This document shows positions 1 through 9,025 of a stretch of DNA of 64,000 nucleotides, piece by piece. Made by a program: the position numbers and the translations under genes. The stretch is from an uncultured Campylobacter sp. Lineage in GTDB: Bacteria; Campylobacterota; Campylobacteria; Campylobacterales; Campylobacteraceae. The DNA is taken from NCBI RefSeq assembly GCF_937921625.1, contig NZ_CAKZTI010000036.1:62001-126000 (forward strand), given 5' to 3'. Below the pieces are notes generated by a model, which did not search any database, had not been told where the DNA came from, and saw only the letters and a program-made list of their open reading frames with translations. The number at the start of each line of letters is the position of its first letter. The stretch's first letter is position 1.

Positions 1-622
1 AGTTTATGTATTCGGTAACGGTACGGCATGTGTTTCATCGTATCAGAGCTTGCGCTTATATGAGAATCAAAAGGTGGTAGTAAATTCGGGTTGTGCTTCT
101 ATGGGATACGATCTGCCTGCCGCAATCGGTGCCTGCTTCGCAAATGGCAAAAAAAATACGATTTGCGTTACGGGTGAAGGTAGCTTGCAGATGAATATTC
201 AAGAGCTTCAGACAATAATTCATAATAAGCTTCCGATCAAAATCTTTGTTCTGAATAATGCAGGTTATATTTCTATCAGAAATACTCAAAACAACTTTTT
301 TAAAGGGCACAAGGTAGGCTCAGATAAAGATAGCGGCGTCAGCTTTCCTAATATCGTAAAATTAGCAGAGGTTTATGGCTTTGAAGCCTGCAGGATAGAA
401 AATCAGCTAAATTTAAAAGGGGAGTTGGAGGAAATTCTATCCAAACCAGGTGCGGTAGTTTGCGAAATAATGCTTTCACCTATTGAAAAAATGGAGCCAA
501 AATTATCGTCTAAGATAAAGCCTGACGGCAAAATGGTTTCAAAGCCACTTGAGGATATGTTTCCGTTTTTGCCGCGAGAAGAATTTTATAAAAATATGAT
601 AATTAAGCCGGTAGATGAATAA
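1..622 (+). CDS. TPP-dependent acetolactate synthase-like enzyme, 3' part
   Basis: The frame is open to the window edge, so only the C-terminal part is visible. It carries the thiamine-pyrophosphate domain: a GEGS turn (family form GDGS) followed about 25 residues later by the NNAGY element, the usual GDG-x(25-30)-N pattern with Asp replaced by Glu. Relatives in surface-polysaccharide clusters are acetolactate-synthase-like enzymes thought to add or make a short keto-acid unit; YerE of yersiniose synthesis is one TPP-dependent example beside RfbH. The stop overlaps the ATG of the HAD gene, and the next four genes are packed the same way, so they are likely one transcript. The exact substrate cannot be read from sequence. 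An in-frame TTG at position 50 is not the start, because homology continues upstream of it. Confidence 0.85.
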   Translation, partial: VYVFGNGTACVSSYQSLRLYENQKVVVNSGCASMGYDLPAAIGACFANGKKNTICVTGEGSLQMNIQELQTIIHNKLPIKIFVLNNAGYISIRNTQNNFFKGHKVGSDKDSGVSFPNIVKLAEVYGFEACRIENQLNLKGELEEILSKPGAVVCEIMLSPIEKMEPKLSSKIKPDGKMVSKPLEDMFPFLPREEFYKNMIIKPVDE

Positions 623-1343
623 AGCTGTAGTTTTTGACTTAGACGGGACTATTTATTTTGGGAGTAAAATTGCCGATTTTGCTTTGCAAACTATAGATGA
701 GCTTCAATCCAATGGTTATAATGTCTTATTTTTTACTAATAATTCAACTAAAACAAGAGTTGAAATTTTAGATAAATTAATTCATATGGGTATAAGAACT
801 ACTGTAGATAAAATATATACCTCAGCTTATGCTAGTGCTATATTTTTGCAAAGAAATGATCTAAGAAATATATTTTTAGTTGGTAGCCGTGGTTTTAAAA
901 GTGAATTAATGAATGCAGATATAAATGTCGAGGATGAGTATAGTTGTGAAGCCGTGGTAATTGGGCTTGATTTAAATTTTAACTATGAAATTTTATCAAG
1001 AGCTCTTATTGCATTACAAAAATCTCGTAGAATAATAGTGGCAAATACAGATAAAAATTTCCCGGTAGAAAATGGTCTTTTAAGACCCGGTGCCAATGCT
1101 ATGCTAAGTGCAATCCTTGGTAGTATTGATGAAGAAATTAAGCTGGATATAGTAGGAAAGCCAAATCCTTTTATGCTCGAAATTTTATGTAAGGATTGGG
1201 GGCTTGATAAACAGCATATCGTTGTGGTAGGTGATAGGATAGAAAGTGATATGGCTATGGCAAAGAATTTTAATTGTAAAGGAATTCTAGTTGGCAATGA
1301 TATTACATTGCTGAATGTTAAGAATAAAATTTTAAGGAGCTAA
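615..1343 (+). CDS. HAD-superfamily subclass IIA phosphatase (NagD-like)
   Basis: This 242-residue protein has all the HAD motifs: DLDGT at residues 8-12 with nucleophile Asp8 and acid Asp10, FFTNNST at 39-45, GKPNP at 181-185 with Lys182, and VVGDRIESDM at 204-213 holding the Mg-binding acids. The cap position and order fit the NagD / 4-nitrophenylphosphatase IIA group, which removes phosphate from small sugar or keto-acid phosphates. The ATG overlaps the preceding TPP gene by 8 bases, and the aldolase gene follows after one base, suggesting translational coupling and a shared pathway. The substrate is unknown; a phosphorylated intermediate made or used by the neighbouring aldolase is an inference. 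Codon use is clearly more AT-rich than in the genes on either side. Confidence 0.85.
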   Translation: MNKAVVFDLDGTIYFGSKIADFALQTIDELQSNGYNVLFFTNNSTKTRVEILDKLIHMGIRTTVDKIYTSAYASAIFLQRNDLRNIFLVGSRGFKSELMNADINVEDEYSCEAVVIGLDLNFNYEILSRALIALQKSRRIIVANTDKNFPVENGLLRPGANAMLSAILGSIDEEIKLDIVGKPNPFMLEILCKDWGLDKQHIVVVGDRIESDMAMAKNFNCKGILVGNDITLLNVKNKILRS

Positions 1344-1344
1344 A

Positions 1345-2130
1345 ATGAATGTTTTAGAATACGAGATGATCGATATTCTTAAAAGACTTAAAGACGAATA
1401 CGGTGTTTTTGAGATCAAAGCAGAGTATGAGAATGAAGGTAGCAGGCAAGAAGAGCTTTGTAGACTAAAGGATATTACTTCTAAAATTGATCTGCCTATT
1501 ATTATGAAGATTGGTGGCGTAGAAGCTGTTACCGATATGTATAATGCTATCACGCTTGGCGTAAAAGGGATCGTAGCCCCGATGGCGGAGACAAAATTTG
1601 CCGTTAGTAAGTTCGTGGCCGCTATAAATACCTTTGTAGCAGAAGATAACCGTAATGATATAGAATTCGCGATTAATGTAGAAACCATAACATGCTATGA
1701 GAATTTAGACGATATTTTATCTTTAGAAAATATCAATACATTAACCGGCATAACGATAGGCAGGGTTGATTTTACTGCTTCGATGGGCAAAAATAGGGAT
1801 TTCGCAGATAGCGATGAGATGTTAAAATATTGCGAAGATATTTACACTAAAGCAAGGGCCAAAGGACTAAAATGCGGTCTAGGCGGAGCCATATCCGCGA
1901 AGTCATGCGATTTTATTAACTATCTCATTTCTAAAGGACTACTTGATAAATACGAAACGCGAAAGATCGTATATTGCAAAGATGCTGTAAACAATATGGA
2001 AGCCGGAATTTTAGCTGGCGTTGAATTTGAATTAGCTTGGCTTAAGAGCAAGCGTAGGTATTATCACAGAATCAAGTCCGAGGACGAGAAAAGAATCGAA
2101 ATGCTTGAAAAAAGGCTAAGTAACAGATGA
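1345..2130 (+). CDS. HpcH/HpaI aldolase / citrate lyase-family protein
   Basis: The 261-residue product resembles the HpcH/HpaI (citrate lyase beta) TIM-barrel family. Recognisable elements are the metal-ligand region NVET in the middle, the IGRVDFTAS segment, and the GLGGAIS turn. Members make or cleave C-C bonds in 2-keto acids, often with pyruvate. Its position between the HAD phosphatase (one base gap) and the SDR gene (ATGA overlap) in a polysaccharide locus suggests it makes an unusual carbon unit for a sugar rather than working in catabolism. An AGGAG ribosome-binding site sits just upstream of the ATG. The family call is fairly safe; the reaction is not. Confidence 0.75.
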   Translation: MNVLEYEMIDILKRLKDEYGVFEIKAEYENEGSRQEELCRLKDITSKIDLPIIMKIGGVEAVTDMYNAITLGVKGIVAPMAETKFAVSKFVAAINTFVAEDNRNDIEFAINVETITCYENLDDILSLENINTLTGITIGRVDFTASMGKNRDFADSDEMLKYCEDIYTKARAKGLKCGLGGAISAKSCDFINYLISKGLLDKYETRKIVYCKDAVNNMEAGILAGVEFELAWLKSKRRYYHRIKSEDEKRIEMLEKRLSNR

Positions 2131-3056
2131 ATCTTTTCATCACGGGCGGTGGCGGTTTTATTGGATCGCATCTAAAAAAGCATCTTGCGCTAAATGGTAA
2201 TTTTAATGTTTTCGCTCCAAAAAGTAGCGAGCTAAATTTGACTGACGAAATCGCAGTTGACGATTTTGTCCGTGCGCATAAAATCGATACTATCGTTCAT
2301 CTAGCCAATCGTGGCGGCGGTCGTGATACGCTGGATATGACAAATGTGACCGAGTATAATTTACGAATCTTTTTCAATATCGCCAAGCAAAAAAACAAGG
2401 TCGCAAAGATTATATCGTTTGGAAGCGGTGCAGAGTACGGTAAACACAAGCCGATAATAAATGCTCGCGAGGATGATTATAAAGAGGCGCTTCCGCTTGA
2501 TGAATACGGTTTTTACAAAGCTATCACGTCGCATTACATTGAGGATTGCGCGGATAACATTATCCAGCTTCGTTTATTTGGAATTTACGGCGAAATGGAG
2601 AATTACCGCTATAAATTTATTACAAATGCCGTAGTAAAAAACCTACTGCACCTACCCATCACGATCAATCAAAACGTATTTTTTGATTATATGTATGTTG
2701 AGGATCTGCTAAACGTAGTGGAATTTTATATAGAAAATGACGTACGGCATAAAATTTACAACGCAAGTAGCGGAACAAAAATCGATCTGCTTAGCCTGGC
2801 TGCGCTGGTAAATGAGGCGAGCGATTTTAAATCCGAGATAAGCGTGCTAAATGAAGGGCTAAATAACGAATACACTTCCGACAATAGCCTATTAAAATCC
2901 GAAATGAAAGATAAATTCAAGCTTACGCCGCATTCGGAAGCGATCGGTAAAATTCATAAATATTTTAAACAAAATTTTGCTAGCTTAGACTTAGATACTA
3001 TAAAAAAAGATCCATATTTGGGAAAAATCAATGAAATTTGGAAAGGCAAAAAATGA
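2127..3056 (+). CDS. NAD(P)-dependent sugar epimerase/dehydratase (extended SDR)
   Basis: This is a 309-residue extended short-chain dehydrogenase. It has the nucleotide-binding GxxGxxG at residues 7-13 and a catalytic YxxxK pair at Tyr127/Lys131. The fold is shared by nucleotide-sugar epimerases, dehydratases and 4-reductases. The ATG overlaps the stop of the aldolase gene and the end overlaps the RfbH start, so all five genes look co-translated. Next to RfbH a role in reducing or epimerising a CDP-4-keto-deoxy sugar is plausible (compare Tyv, Prt or YerF), but this is inference from context. Confidence 0.8.
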   Translation: MNLFITGGGGFIGSHLKKHLALNGNFNVFAPKSSELNLTDEIAVDDFVRAHKIDTIVHLANRGGGRDTLDMTNVTEYNLRIFFNIAKQKNKVAKIISFGSGAEYGKHKPIINAREDDYKEALPLDEYGFYKAITSHYIEDCADNIIQLRLFGIYGEMENYRYKFITNAVVKNLLHLPITINQNVFFDYMYVEDLLNVVEFYIENDVRHKIYNASSGTKIDLLSLAALVNEASDFKSEISVLNEGLNNEYTSDNSLLKSEMKDKFKLTPHSEAIGKIHKYFKQNFASLDLDTIKKDPYLGKINEIWKGKK

Positions 3057-4384
3057 CCCCGCAAGAATTAAAACAAGAAATTTTAGAAAAAACGAAAGAG
3101 TATTATAGGCTGGTTCATGAGCCGGCGCAGAGAGCTAAATTTGAACCCGGCAAAAGCCGTGTGAATTACGCAGGTAGAGTCTTTGACGAGCACGAAATGG
3201 TAAATTTGGTAGATAGTTCGCTTGATTTCTGGCTCACATACGGCACATATTCTAAAAAATTTGAAAAGGAATTTGCCAAAATGCTTGGCGTAAAATGGGC
3301 GTTTTTAGTAAATAGCGGAAGCAGTGCGAATTTGCTTGCATTCTTTGCGCTTACCTCGTCGCTTCTAAAAGAGCGCCGCATAAAGAAGGGCGATGAAGTT
3401 ATAACAGTAGCAGCAGGCTTTCCTACGACGGTTGCGCCTATCGTACAATACGGTGCCGTTCCCGTTTTTGTCGATATGGAGCTTGAGTATTTTAACATAG
3501 ACCATACGAAACTTGAGCTTGCGCTTAGTCAAAAAACAAAAGCCGTCATGGTAGCTCACACCCTGGGAAATCCTTTTAATATAAAAGCCGTGAAGGAATT
3601 TTGCGATAAACACGATTTGTGGCTTATCGAGGATAACTGCGACGCGCTGGGTTCTCTGTATGACGGTAAGCCGACCGGCACATGGGGAGATATAGGCACA
3701 AGTAGCTTCTATCCACCCCATCATATGACTATGGGCGAGGGCGGCGCTACATACACAAACAATCTGCTGCTTAAAAAAATTATGCTAAGTATGCGTGATT
3801 GGGGACGCGATTGCTGGTGTGAGAGCGGCGTAGATAATACCTGTGGCAGGCGCTTTTCGCAGAAATTTGGTGAGCTACCGCTTGGATACGATCATAAATA
3901 CGTTTATTCGCACTTCGGATTTAATTTAAAAGCCTCCGATATGCAAGCTGCCGTGGGTTGCGCTCAGATAGAGAAATTTCCTAGTTTCGTGCAGCATCGT
4001 AGGCAAAATTTTAAAAAGCTTTATGACGGGCTGAAAGATATAAAAGAGCTTATCTTAGTTAAAGCTCAGCCACATTCCGAGCCTAGCTGGTTCGGCTTTA
4101 TGATGACGGTTGCAGACGGGGCAAAATTTAGTAGAAACGAACTGAGCGAGCATCTAGAGAAGGCGGGCGTGCAAACAAGAAATTTATTTGCGGGCAATAT
4201 GATCAAGCATCCGTTATTTGCAGAGCTTAAACTCGGAGTAGATTATAAAATTTCAGGCGAGCTAAAAAATACCGATAAGATAATGAACGATAGTTTCTGG
4301 GTAGGCGTATATCCCGGTATGAGTGATGAGAAGATAGGGTATATTATAAAAACTGTTAGAGGATTTGTATCTACTAAAAGCTAA
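3053..4384 (+). CDS. rfbH: RfbH/DdhC: CDP-4-keto-6-deoxyglucose-3-dehydrase (E1), PMP/[2Fe-2S] enzyme
   Basis: A 443-residue DegT-fold enzyme that removes the 3-hydroxyl of CDP-4-keto-6-deoxyglucose using PMP and an iron-sulfur cluster. Two diagnostic features are visible. The PLP lysine of the aminotransferase family is replaced by histidine (His223, in SFYPPHHMTMGEGG). The cluster cysteines fall at Cys196, Cys254, Cys256 and Cys264, exactly the C-x57-C-x-C-x7-C spacing known for E1 of Yersinia. The ATG at 3053 overlaps the SDR stop and was chosen over an in-frame TTG at 3038. RfbF and RfbG (cytidylyltransferase and 4,6-dehydratase) and the E3 reductase are not in the window; they may lie upstream. 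Confidence 0.93.
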   Translation: MTPQELKQEILEKTKEYYRLVHEPAQRAKFEPGKSRVNYAGRVFDEHEMVNLVDSSLDFWLTYGTYSKKFEKEFAKMLGVKWAFLVNSGSSANLLAFFALTSSLLKERRIKKGDEVITVAAGFPTTVAPIVQYGAVPVFVDMELEYFNIDHTKLELALSQKTKAVMVAHTLGNPFNIKAVKEFCDKHDLWLIEDNCDALGSLYDGKPTGTWGDIGTSSFYPPHHMTMGEGGATYTNNLLLKKIMLSMRDWGRDCWCESGVDNTCGRRFSQKFGELPLGYDHKYVYSHFGFNLKASDMQAAVGCAQIEKFPSFVQHRRQNFKKLYDGLKDIKELILVKAQPHSEPSWFGFMMTVADGAKFSRNELSEHLEKAGVQTRNLFAGNMIKHPLFAELKLGVDYKISGELKNTDKIMNDSFWVGVYPGMSDEKIGYIIKTVRGFVSTKS

Positions 4385-4522
4385 AATATAAATTAGATCT
4401 AAATTTTAAAGCTATATGCAATGTAAATGGTGTCATTTTATTTGGTTAAGCGCCGATATAGCAAAATTTAATTAAAATTACGGCGATAAATTTGGTTAAA
4501 AAACCGATATTTAGGGGAGTTT
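4385..4522. other. Intergenic region with a 50-bp-period direct repeat
   Basis: This 138-bp AT-rich gap separates the RfbH cassette from wecB. It holds two similar copies of a TTTGGTTAA...CCGATAT element, at 4441-4460 and 4491-4510, with start points exactly 50 bp apart. An AGGGGAG ribosome-binding site precedes wecB. It may carry a promoter for the second half of the locus, but no clear -10/-35 pair stands out. Confidence 0.4.
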
Positions 4523-5659
4523 ATGACGAAAAGGAAAATTTTAATAGTATTTGGAACGCGCCCAGAGGCCATTAAGATGGCTCTGTTGATAAAGGAATTT
4601 CAAAAGCGCGCGGAATTTGAAGTGAAGGTTTGCGTCACGGCGCAGCACAGACAGATGCTCGATCAGGTTTTGGAATTCTTTGAGATAAAGCCTGATTTTG
4701 ATCTAAATTTAATGAAGCAAGGGCAGGATCTGTACGATATTACGTCTGGTGTTTTACTTGGTATGCGCGATGTATTTAGTGAATATACCCCGGATATCGT
4801 GTTTGTGCATGGAGATACGACTACTACTTATGCTGTTTCTTTGGCGGCGTATTATCAAAAAATAGATGTTGCTCACGTAGAAGCTGGACTTAGGACGCAT
4901 AATATCTATTCGCCGTTTCCTGAAGAGATAAATAGGCAGATGACGGGGCTCATAGCTAAATATCACTTCGCGCCGACTGCCGACGCAAGAGATAATCTAT
5001 TAAAAGAAGGCAAAGATTCAAAAAATATAGTCGTTAGCGGCAACACCGTTATAGACGCGCTTTTGTGGACGATAGACAAAATCGAAAACAACGAGCTGCT
5101 AAAAAATAAAATTTTATCCTTTATAAATTCCAAATATAAGCTTAGTGATAGAAAATTTATTCTCGTTACAGGACACAGACGAGAGAATTTCGGAGAAGGC
5201 TTTGTTAATATTTGTGAGGCTTTACGTGAAATAGCGCTAAAAAACGAAAATATCGACATCGTTTACCCCGTGCATTTAAATCCAAATGTAAGAAAGCCTG
5301 TAGGAGAAATTTTATCGGGCATTTCGAATATATTTTTAATCGATCCGCTAGAGTATGATAGTTTCGTCTATCTTATGAGCAAGTCATATATGATAGTAAC
5401 AGATAGCGGCGGCATCCAAGAGGAGGCGCCGAGCCTTTGCAAGCCCGTTTTAGTTATCAGAGAAACTACCGAAAGACCTGAAGGGATAAGGGCGGGATGC
5501 GTTAAACTTATCGGCACCAAGCGCGAAAATATCATAAAAGAGGTGCAAAAATTATTAAATTTAAAAGATGAATATGATAAAATGAGTAAAAATACAAGTC
5601 CGTATGGCGACGGTAAAGCTTGTAAAAAAATACTGGAATTTTTAAAAGGAATATTATGA
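4523..5659 (+). CDS. wecB: UDP-N-acetylglucosamine 2-epimerase (non-hydrolysing)
   Basis: A 378-residue enzyme converting UDP-GlcNAc to UDP-ManNAc. It begins with the family hallmark FGTRPEAIK and contains HGDTTT (Asp98), VEAGLRT (Glu120), FPEEINR (Glu134), TGHRREN (His218) and the C-terminal DSGGIQEEAPSL substrate loop, matching the catalytic residues known in the family. Length is normal. The stop overlaps the start of wecC, so ManNAc formation and oxidation are coupled. With the downstream WbpB/E/D set it could alternatively act as a WbpI-type 2-epimerase on a 2,3-diacetamido uronic acid; the sequence looks closer to WecB. Confidence 0.92.
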   Translation: MTKRKILIVFGTRPEAIKMALLIKEFQKRAEFEVKVCVTAQHRQMLDQVLEFFEIKPDFDLNLMKQGQDLYDITSGVLLGMRDVFSEYTPDIVFVHGDTTTTYAVSLAAYYQKIDVAHVEAGLRTHNIYSPFPEEINRQMTGLIAKYHFAPTADARDNLLKEGKDSKNIVVSGNTVIDALLWTIDKIENNELLKNKILSFINSKYKLSDRKFILVTGHRRENFGEGFVNICEALREIALKNENIDIVYPVHLNPNVRKPVGEILSGISNIFLIDPLEYDSFVYLMSKSYMIVTDSGGIQEEAPSLCKPVLVIRETTERPEGIRAGCVKLIGTKRENIIKEVQKLLNLKDEYDKMSKNTSPYGDGKACKKILEFLKGIL

Positions 5660-6855
5660 AAAAAGTTTGCATCTTAGGTCTTGGGTATATAGGGTTGCCG
5701 ACAGCAGCACTTTTGGCAAATAGGGGCTATAAAATCCACGGCGTTGACGTGGTGCAGAGCGTTGTGGATACGATCAATGAGGGTAAAATTCATATCGTCG
5801 AGCCGGAACTTGACGTATTTGTTAAAAAAGCAGTGCAGAGCGGAAATTTAAAAGCAGACGTTAAGCCTGATTTCGCAGACGTTTTTATCATAGCTGTTCC
5901 GACGCCGTTTCGAGACGGATACGTGCCAAATATCGATTATGTCATAAGTGCGGCAAAATCTATAATACCATACGTAAAAGACGATAATATGGTCGTTTTA
6001 GAATCCACTTCACCGGTAGGTACTACCGAAAAGATAGGTGAAATTTTAAAAAATGGCGGTGTTGATATTTTTAAAATTTATATCGCTCATTGCCCGGAGA
6101 GAGTTTTGCCGGGTAAAATTTTAAAAGAGCTTACGCAAAACGATAGAATCGTGGGTGGAACTACAGAAATTGCTACTAAAAAGATAGCGGAATTTTATGG
6201 AGAATTCGTTAGTGGTAACGTTTTGCAGACGGATTCTAAGACTGCAGAGATGTCAAAGCTTACAGAGAATTCTTTCCGCGACGTAAACATAGCCTTTGCA
6301 AACGAACTTAGTATTTTGTGCGATAAATTCGGCATCAATGTTTGGGAGCTTATCTCGCTAGCAAATCGCCATCCGCGAGTTAATATTTTAAACCCGGGCT
6401 GTGGCGTAGGCGGGCACTGCATAGCGGTCGATCCGTGGTTTATCGTCCATGCGGGCGGCTACGAAGCGAGGCTGATCAAATCCGCAAGAGAGGTCAATGA
6501 TCACAAAGCTGAGTGGTGTATAGAAAAGATCAAAAACGCGGCTTTAAAATTTGAGCTGCAAAACGGCAAAAAGCCCAAAGTCGCGTGTATGGGGCTTGCT
6601 TTTAAGCCCGACATCGACGATTTGCGGGAGTCGCCTGCGCTAAATATAACCAGACGCCTGATCGCAGACGGCGTCGATGTGATCGCCGTAGAGCCCAATA
6701 TCAAGGCTCACAAGGATTTTGAGATAGCGGACTATAAAAAGGCTGTTGAAATTTCGGACATTGTCGTATTTTTGGTCGGACATAAGGAATTTAAAGGGCT
6801 GAAAATAGAAAAAGAAGTTTTGGATTTTTGCGGTGTGCGAAATACTAATATTTAA
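5656..6855 (+). CDS. wecC: UDP-N-acetyl-D-mannosamine dehydrogenase
   Basis: A 399-residue member of the UDP-sugar 6-dehydrogenase family, oxidising the C6 alcohol of UDP-ManNAc to a uronic acid in two NAD-dependent steps. It has the N-terminal GLGYIG dinucleotide motif (residues 8-13), Asp31 for NAD specificity, and the catalytic region NPGCGVGGHC with nucleophile Cys255. The C-terminal UDP-binding domain includes the GLAFKPDIDDLRESPA segment. It overlaps wecB by 4 bases. It supplies the only uronic-acid-forming activity seen in this locus, so it probably also feeds the WbpB/E/D branch. Confidence 0.92.
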   Translation: MKKVCILGLGYIGLPTAALLANRGYKIHGVDVVQSVVDTINEGKIHIVEPELDVFVKKAVQSGNLKADVKPDFADVFIIAVPTPFRDGYVPNIDYVISAAKSIIPYVKDDNMVVLESTSPVGTTEKIGEILKNGGVDIFKIYIAHCPERVLPGKILKELTQNDRIVGGTTEIATKKIAEFYGEFVSGNVLQTDSKTAEMSKLTENSFRDVNIAFANELSILCDKFGINVWELISLANRHPRVNILNPGCGVGGHCIAVDPWFIVHAGGYEARLIKSAREVNDHKAEWCIEKIKNAALKFELQNGKKPKVACMGLAFKPDIDDLRESPALNITRRLIADGVDVIAVEPNIKAHKDFEIADYKKAVEISDIVVFLVGHKEFKGLKIEKEVLDFCGVRNTNI

Positions 6856-6876
6856 TATTTTTTAAGGTTATAGTCA

Positions 6877-9006
6877 ATGATACAAGCAATAGTTAAAAAA
6901 GGTAAAGTTTTAGCAGAACAGATCCCCGCTCCAAGCGTTTCAAAGGGATGCGTTCTTATAAAAGTAGTAAATAGCTGCATATCGGCGGGCACCGAGATAA
7001 GCGGCGTATCAAATAGCGGCAAGAGTCTGATCAGAAGGGCCTTAGAGCAGCCTGAGAATGTCAAAAAAGTCATCAATATGGTGAAATCCGACGGTATAGC
7101 CAGCGTCTATGCGAAGGTAAAAGGCAAGCTTGATAACGGAAATCCGACTGGCTATTCGCTTAGCGGCGTCGTCATAGCGGTCGGAGAGGGCGTTTCAAAT
7201 TTTGAGATCGGAGAGCGCGTCGCCGCAGCCGGTGCAGGGCTTGCAAACCACGCAGAATACGTAGATGTGCCTAAAAATTTAGTTATGAAAATGCCGCAGG
7301 ATATGGACTTTGAGCGGGCTTGCACCGTGACGCTCGGCGGCATAGCGATGCAGGGCGTTAGGCGGATTGATCTAAGGCTGGGTGAGACCTGCGTAGTGGT
7401 CGGTGCGGGGATTTTGGGACTTCTTGCAGTGCAGATGCTTAAAATTTCAGGAGTGAGGGTCGCAGTTAGCGATTTTGACGATAGGCGCTTGCAGATAGCA
7501 AAGGAATACGGCGCTGAGCTAACTATCAATCCTTCAAAGGAAAATTTGCTAGACGTCGTTGCGTCTTGGAGCGGCGGATACGGCGCCGACGGAGTGCTAT
7601 TTACCGCCGCTACGAGCAGTAGCGAGCCGCTATCGCAAAGTTTTCAGATGTGCAAGAAAAAGGGCAGAGTGGTGCTTGTAGGTGTTGCCGGTATGCAGAT
7701 AAATAGAGAGGATATGTATAAAAAGGAGCTTGATTTCCTCATCTCCACATCCTATGGCCCCGGTCGCTACGATAAGAGCTACGAAGAGGGGGGGCTTGAT
7801 TATCCGTTTAGCTACGTAAGATGGACGGAAAATCGAAACATGAGCGAGTATCTAAGGCTGGTAAATGAAAATTTGATAAAGTTGGATAAGCTCATAGACG
7901 CAAAATACCCTATCGAGCAGGTAACGGAGGCGTTTGAATCGCTACAGACTTCGCAGAATAAGCCGCTTATGGTTTTGCTAGACTACGGCGAGGCAAATTT
8001 AACCGAAATTGATAGCTATCTAAATCACGATAAAAAAATCATCATAAGCTCCGCGCCAGTAAATAGGGATGTCATAAACGTCGCGTTCGTCGGCGTCGGC
8101 GGATTTGCCACCGGGATGCATCTGCCTAATATCTCAAAGCTTACGGATAAATATAAAATTTACGCGATCATGAACCGAAGTGGGCATAAGGCAAAGGCGG
8201 TGGCTCAGCAATACGGAGCGAACTACGCTACTTCAAATTTAGACGATATTTTAAATGACAAAAACGTTGATCTGGTGATCATCTCCACAAGGCACGATAG
8301 CCATGCGGAGCTTACTTTAAAGGCGCTTGAAGCGGGCAAAAACGTATTTGTAGAAAAGCCGCTTGCGACAAACAAAGACGAGCTTGAAAAGATAAAGAAA
8401 TTTTACGAAGGGGGAGGCGACAAGCCCCTTTTATTCGTGGGATTTAATAGGCGATTTAGCGCTTACGCGCAGGAGATAAAAAAGCACACGAGTGCTAGAA
8501 TAAATCCGATGATAATCAGATATAGGATGAACGCTGGCTACATACCGATGGATCATTGGGTGCACGAAAACGGCGGCAGAATGGTAGGCGAAGCGTGCCA
8601 CATAATAGATCTGATGACGGCACTAACGGGAAGCGAGATACAGAGCGTATTTTCGCAGGCCATCACGCCGAGTAATGAAAAATATAGCGCCGAGGATAAC
8701 AAATCCATCGTCTTAAAATACAAAGACGGCTCGGTGGCAAACATCGAGTATTTTGCAAACGGTAGCAAGGAGCTGGGCAAGGAATTTATGGAGATCCACT
8801 TTGACGGCAAGAGCATTATTTTGGACGATTACAAAAGCCTTAAAGGATACGGAGCGGGGGTGAAAGAAATTTCAACAAACGTAAGCCAAAAGGGGCAGCT
8901 CGAAGAGCTCGAGGCACTATTTGGGACTCTAAAAGGAAACAAAAAAGGCTGGCCGATAGAGCTTTGGGATATGGTGCAGACGACGGAAGTGACATTTTGT
9001 ATTTGA
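6877..9006 (+). CDS. Two-domain oxidoreductase: MDR dehydrogenase fused to Gfo/Idh/MocA
   Basis: A 709-residue fusion. Residues 1 to about 370 form a medium-chain dehydrogenase/reductase with a GAGILG Rossmann turn (176-181). Residues about 398-709 form a Gfo/Idh/MocA oxidoreductase with GVGGF (406-410) and the catalytic EKPLA motif (493-497). No four-cysteine structural zinc lobe is visible in the first half. This fusion is typically encoded with heparinase II/III proteins in polysaccharide loci, and one is present here at 19237-21324. The pair may modify or edit a uronic-acid residue, but the reaction is unknown. It follows wecC after 21 bp. Confidence 0.85.
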   Translation: MIQAIVKKGKVLAEQIPAPSVSKGCVLIKVVNSCISAGTEISGVSNSGKSLIRRALEQPENVKKVINMVKSDGIASVYAKVKGKLDNGNPTGYSLSGVVIAVGEGVSNFEIGERVAAAGAGLANHAEYVDVPKNLVMKMPQDMDFERACTVTLGGIAMQGVRRIDLRLGETCVVVGAGILGLLAVQMLKISGVRVAVSDFDDRRLQIAKEYGAELTINPSKENLLDVVASWSGGYGADGVLFTAATSSSEPLSQSFQMCKKKGRVVLVGVAGMQINREDMYKKELDFLISTSYGPGRYDKSYEEGGLDYPFSYVRWTENRNMSEYLRLVNENLIKLDKLIDAKYPIEQVTEAFESLQTSQNKPLMVLLDYGEANLTEIDSYLNHDKKIIISSAPVNRDVINVAFVGVGGFATGMHLPNISKLTDKYKIYAIMNRSGHKAKAVAQQYGANYATSNLDDILNDKNVDLVIISTRHDSHAELTLKALEAGKNVFVEKPLATNKDELEKIKKFYEGGGDKPLLFVGFNRRFSAYAQEIKKHTSARINPMIIRYRMNAGYIPMDHWVHENGGRMVGEACHIIDLMTALTGSEIQSVFSQAITPSNEKYSAEDNKSIVLKYKDGSVANIEYFANGSKELGKEFMEIHFDGKSIILDDYKSLKGYGAGVKEISTNVSQKGQLEELEALFGTLKGNKKGWPIELWDMVQTTEVTFCI

Positions 9007-9025
9007 TAAAATTTAAAGTATATCA

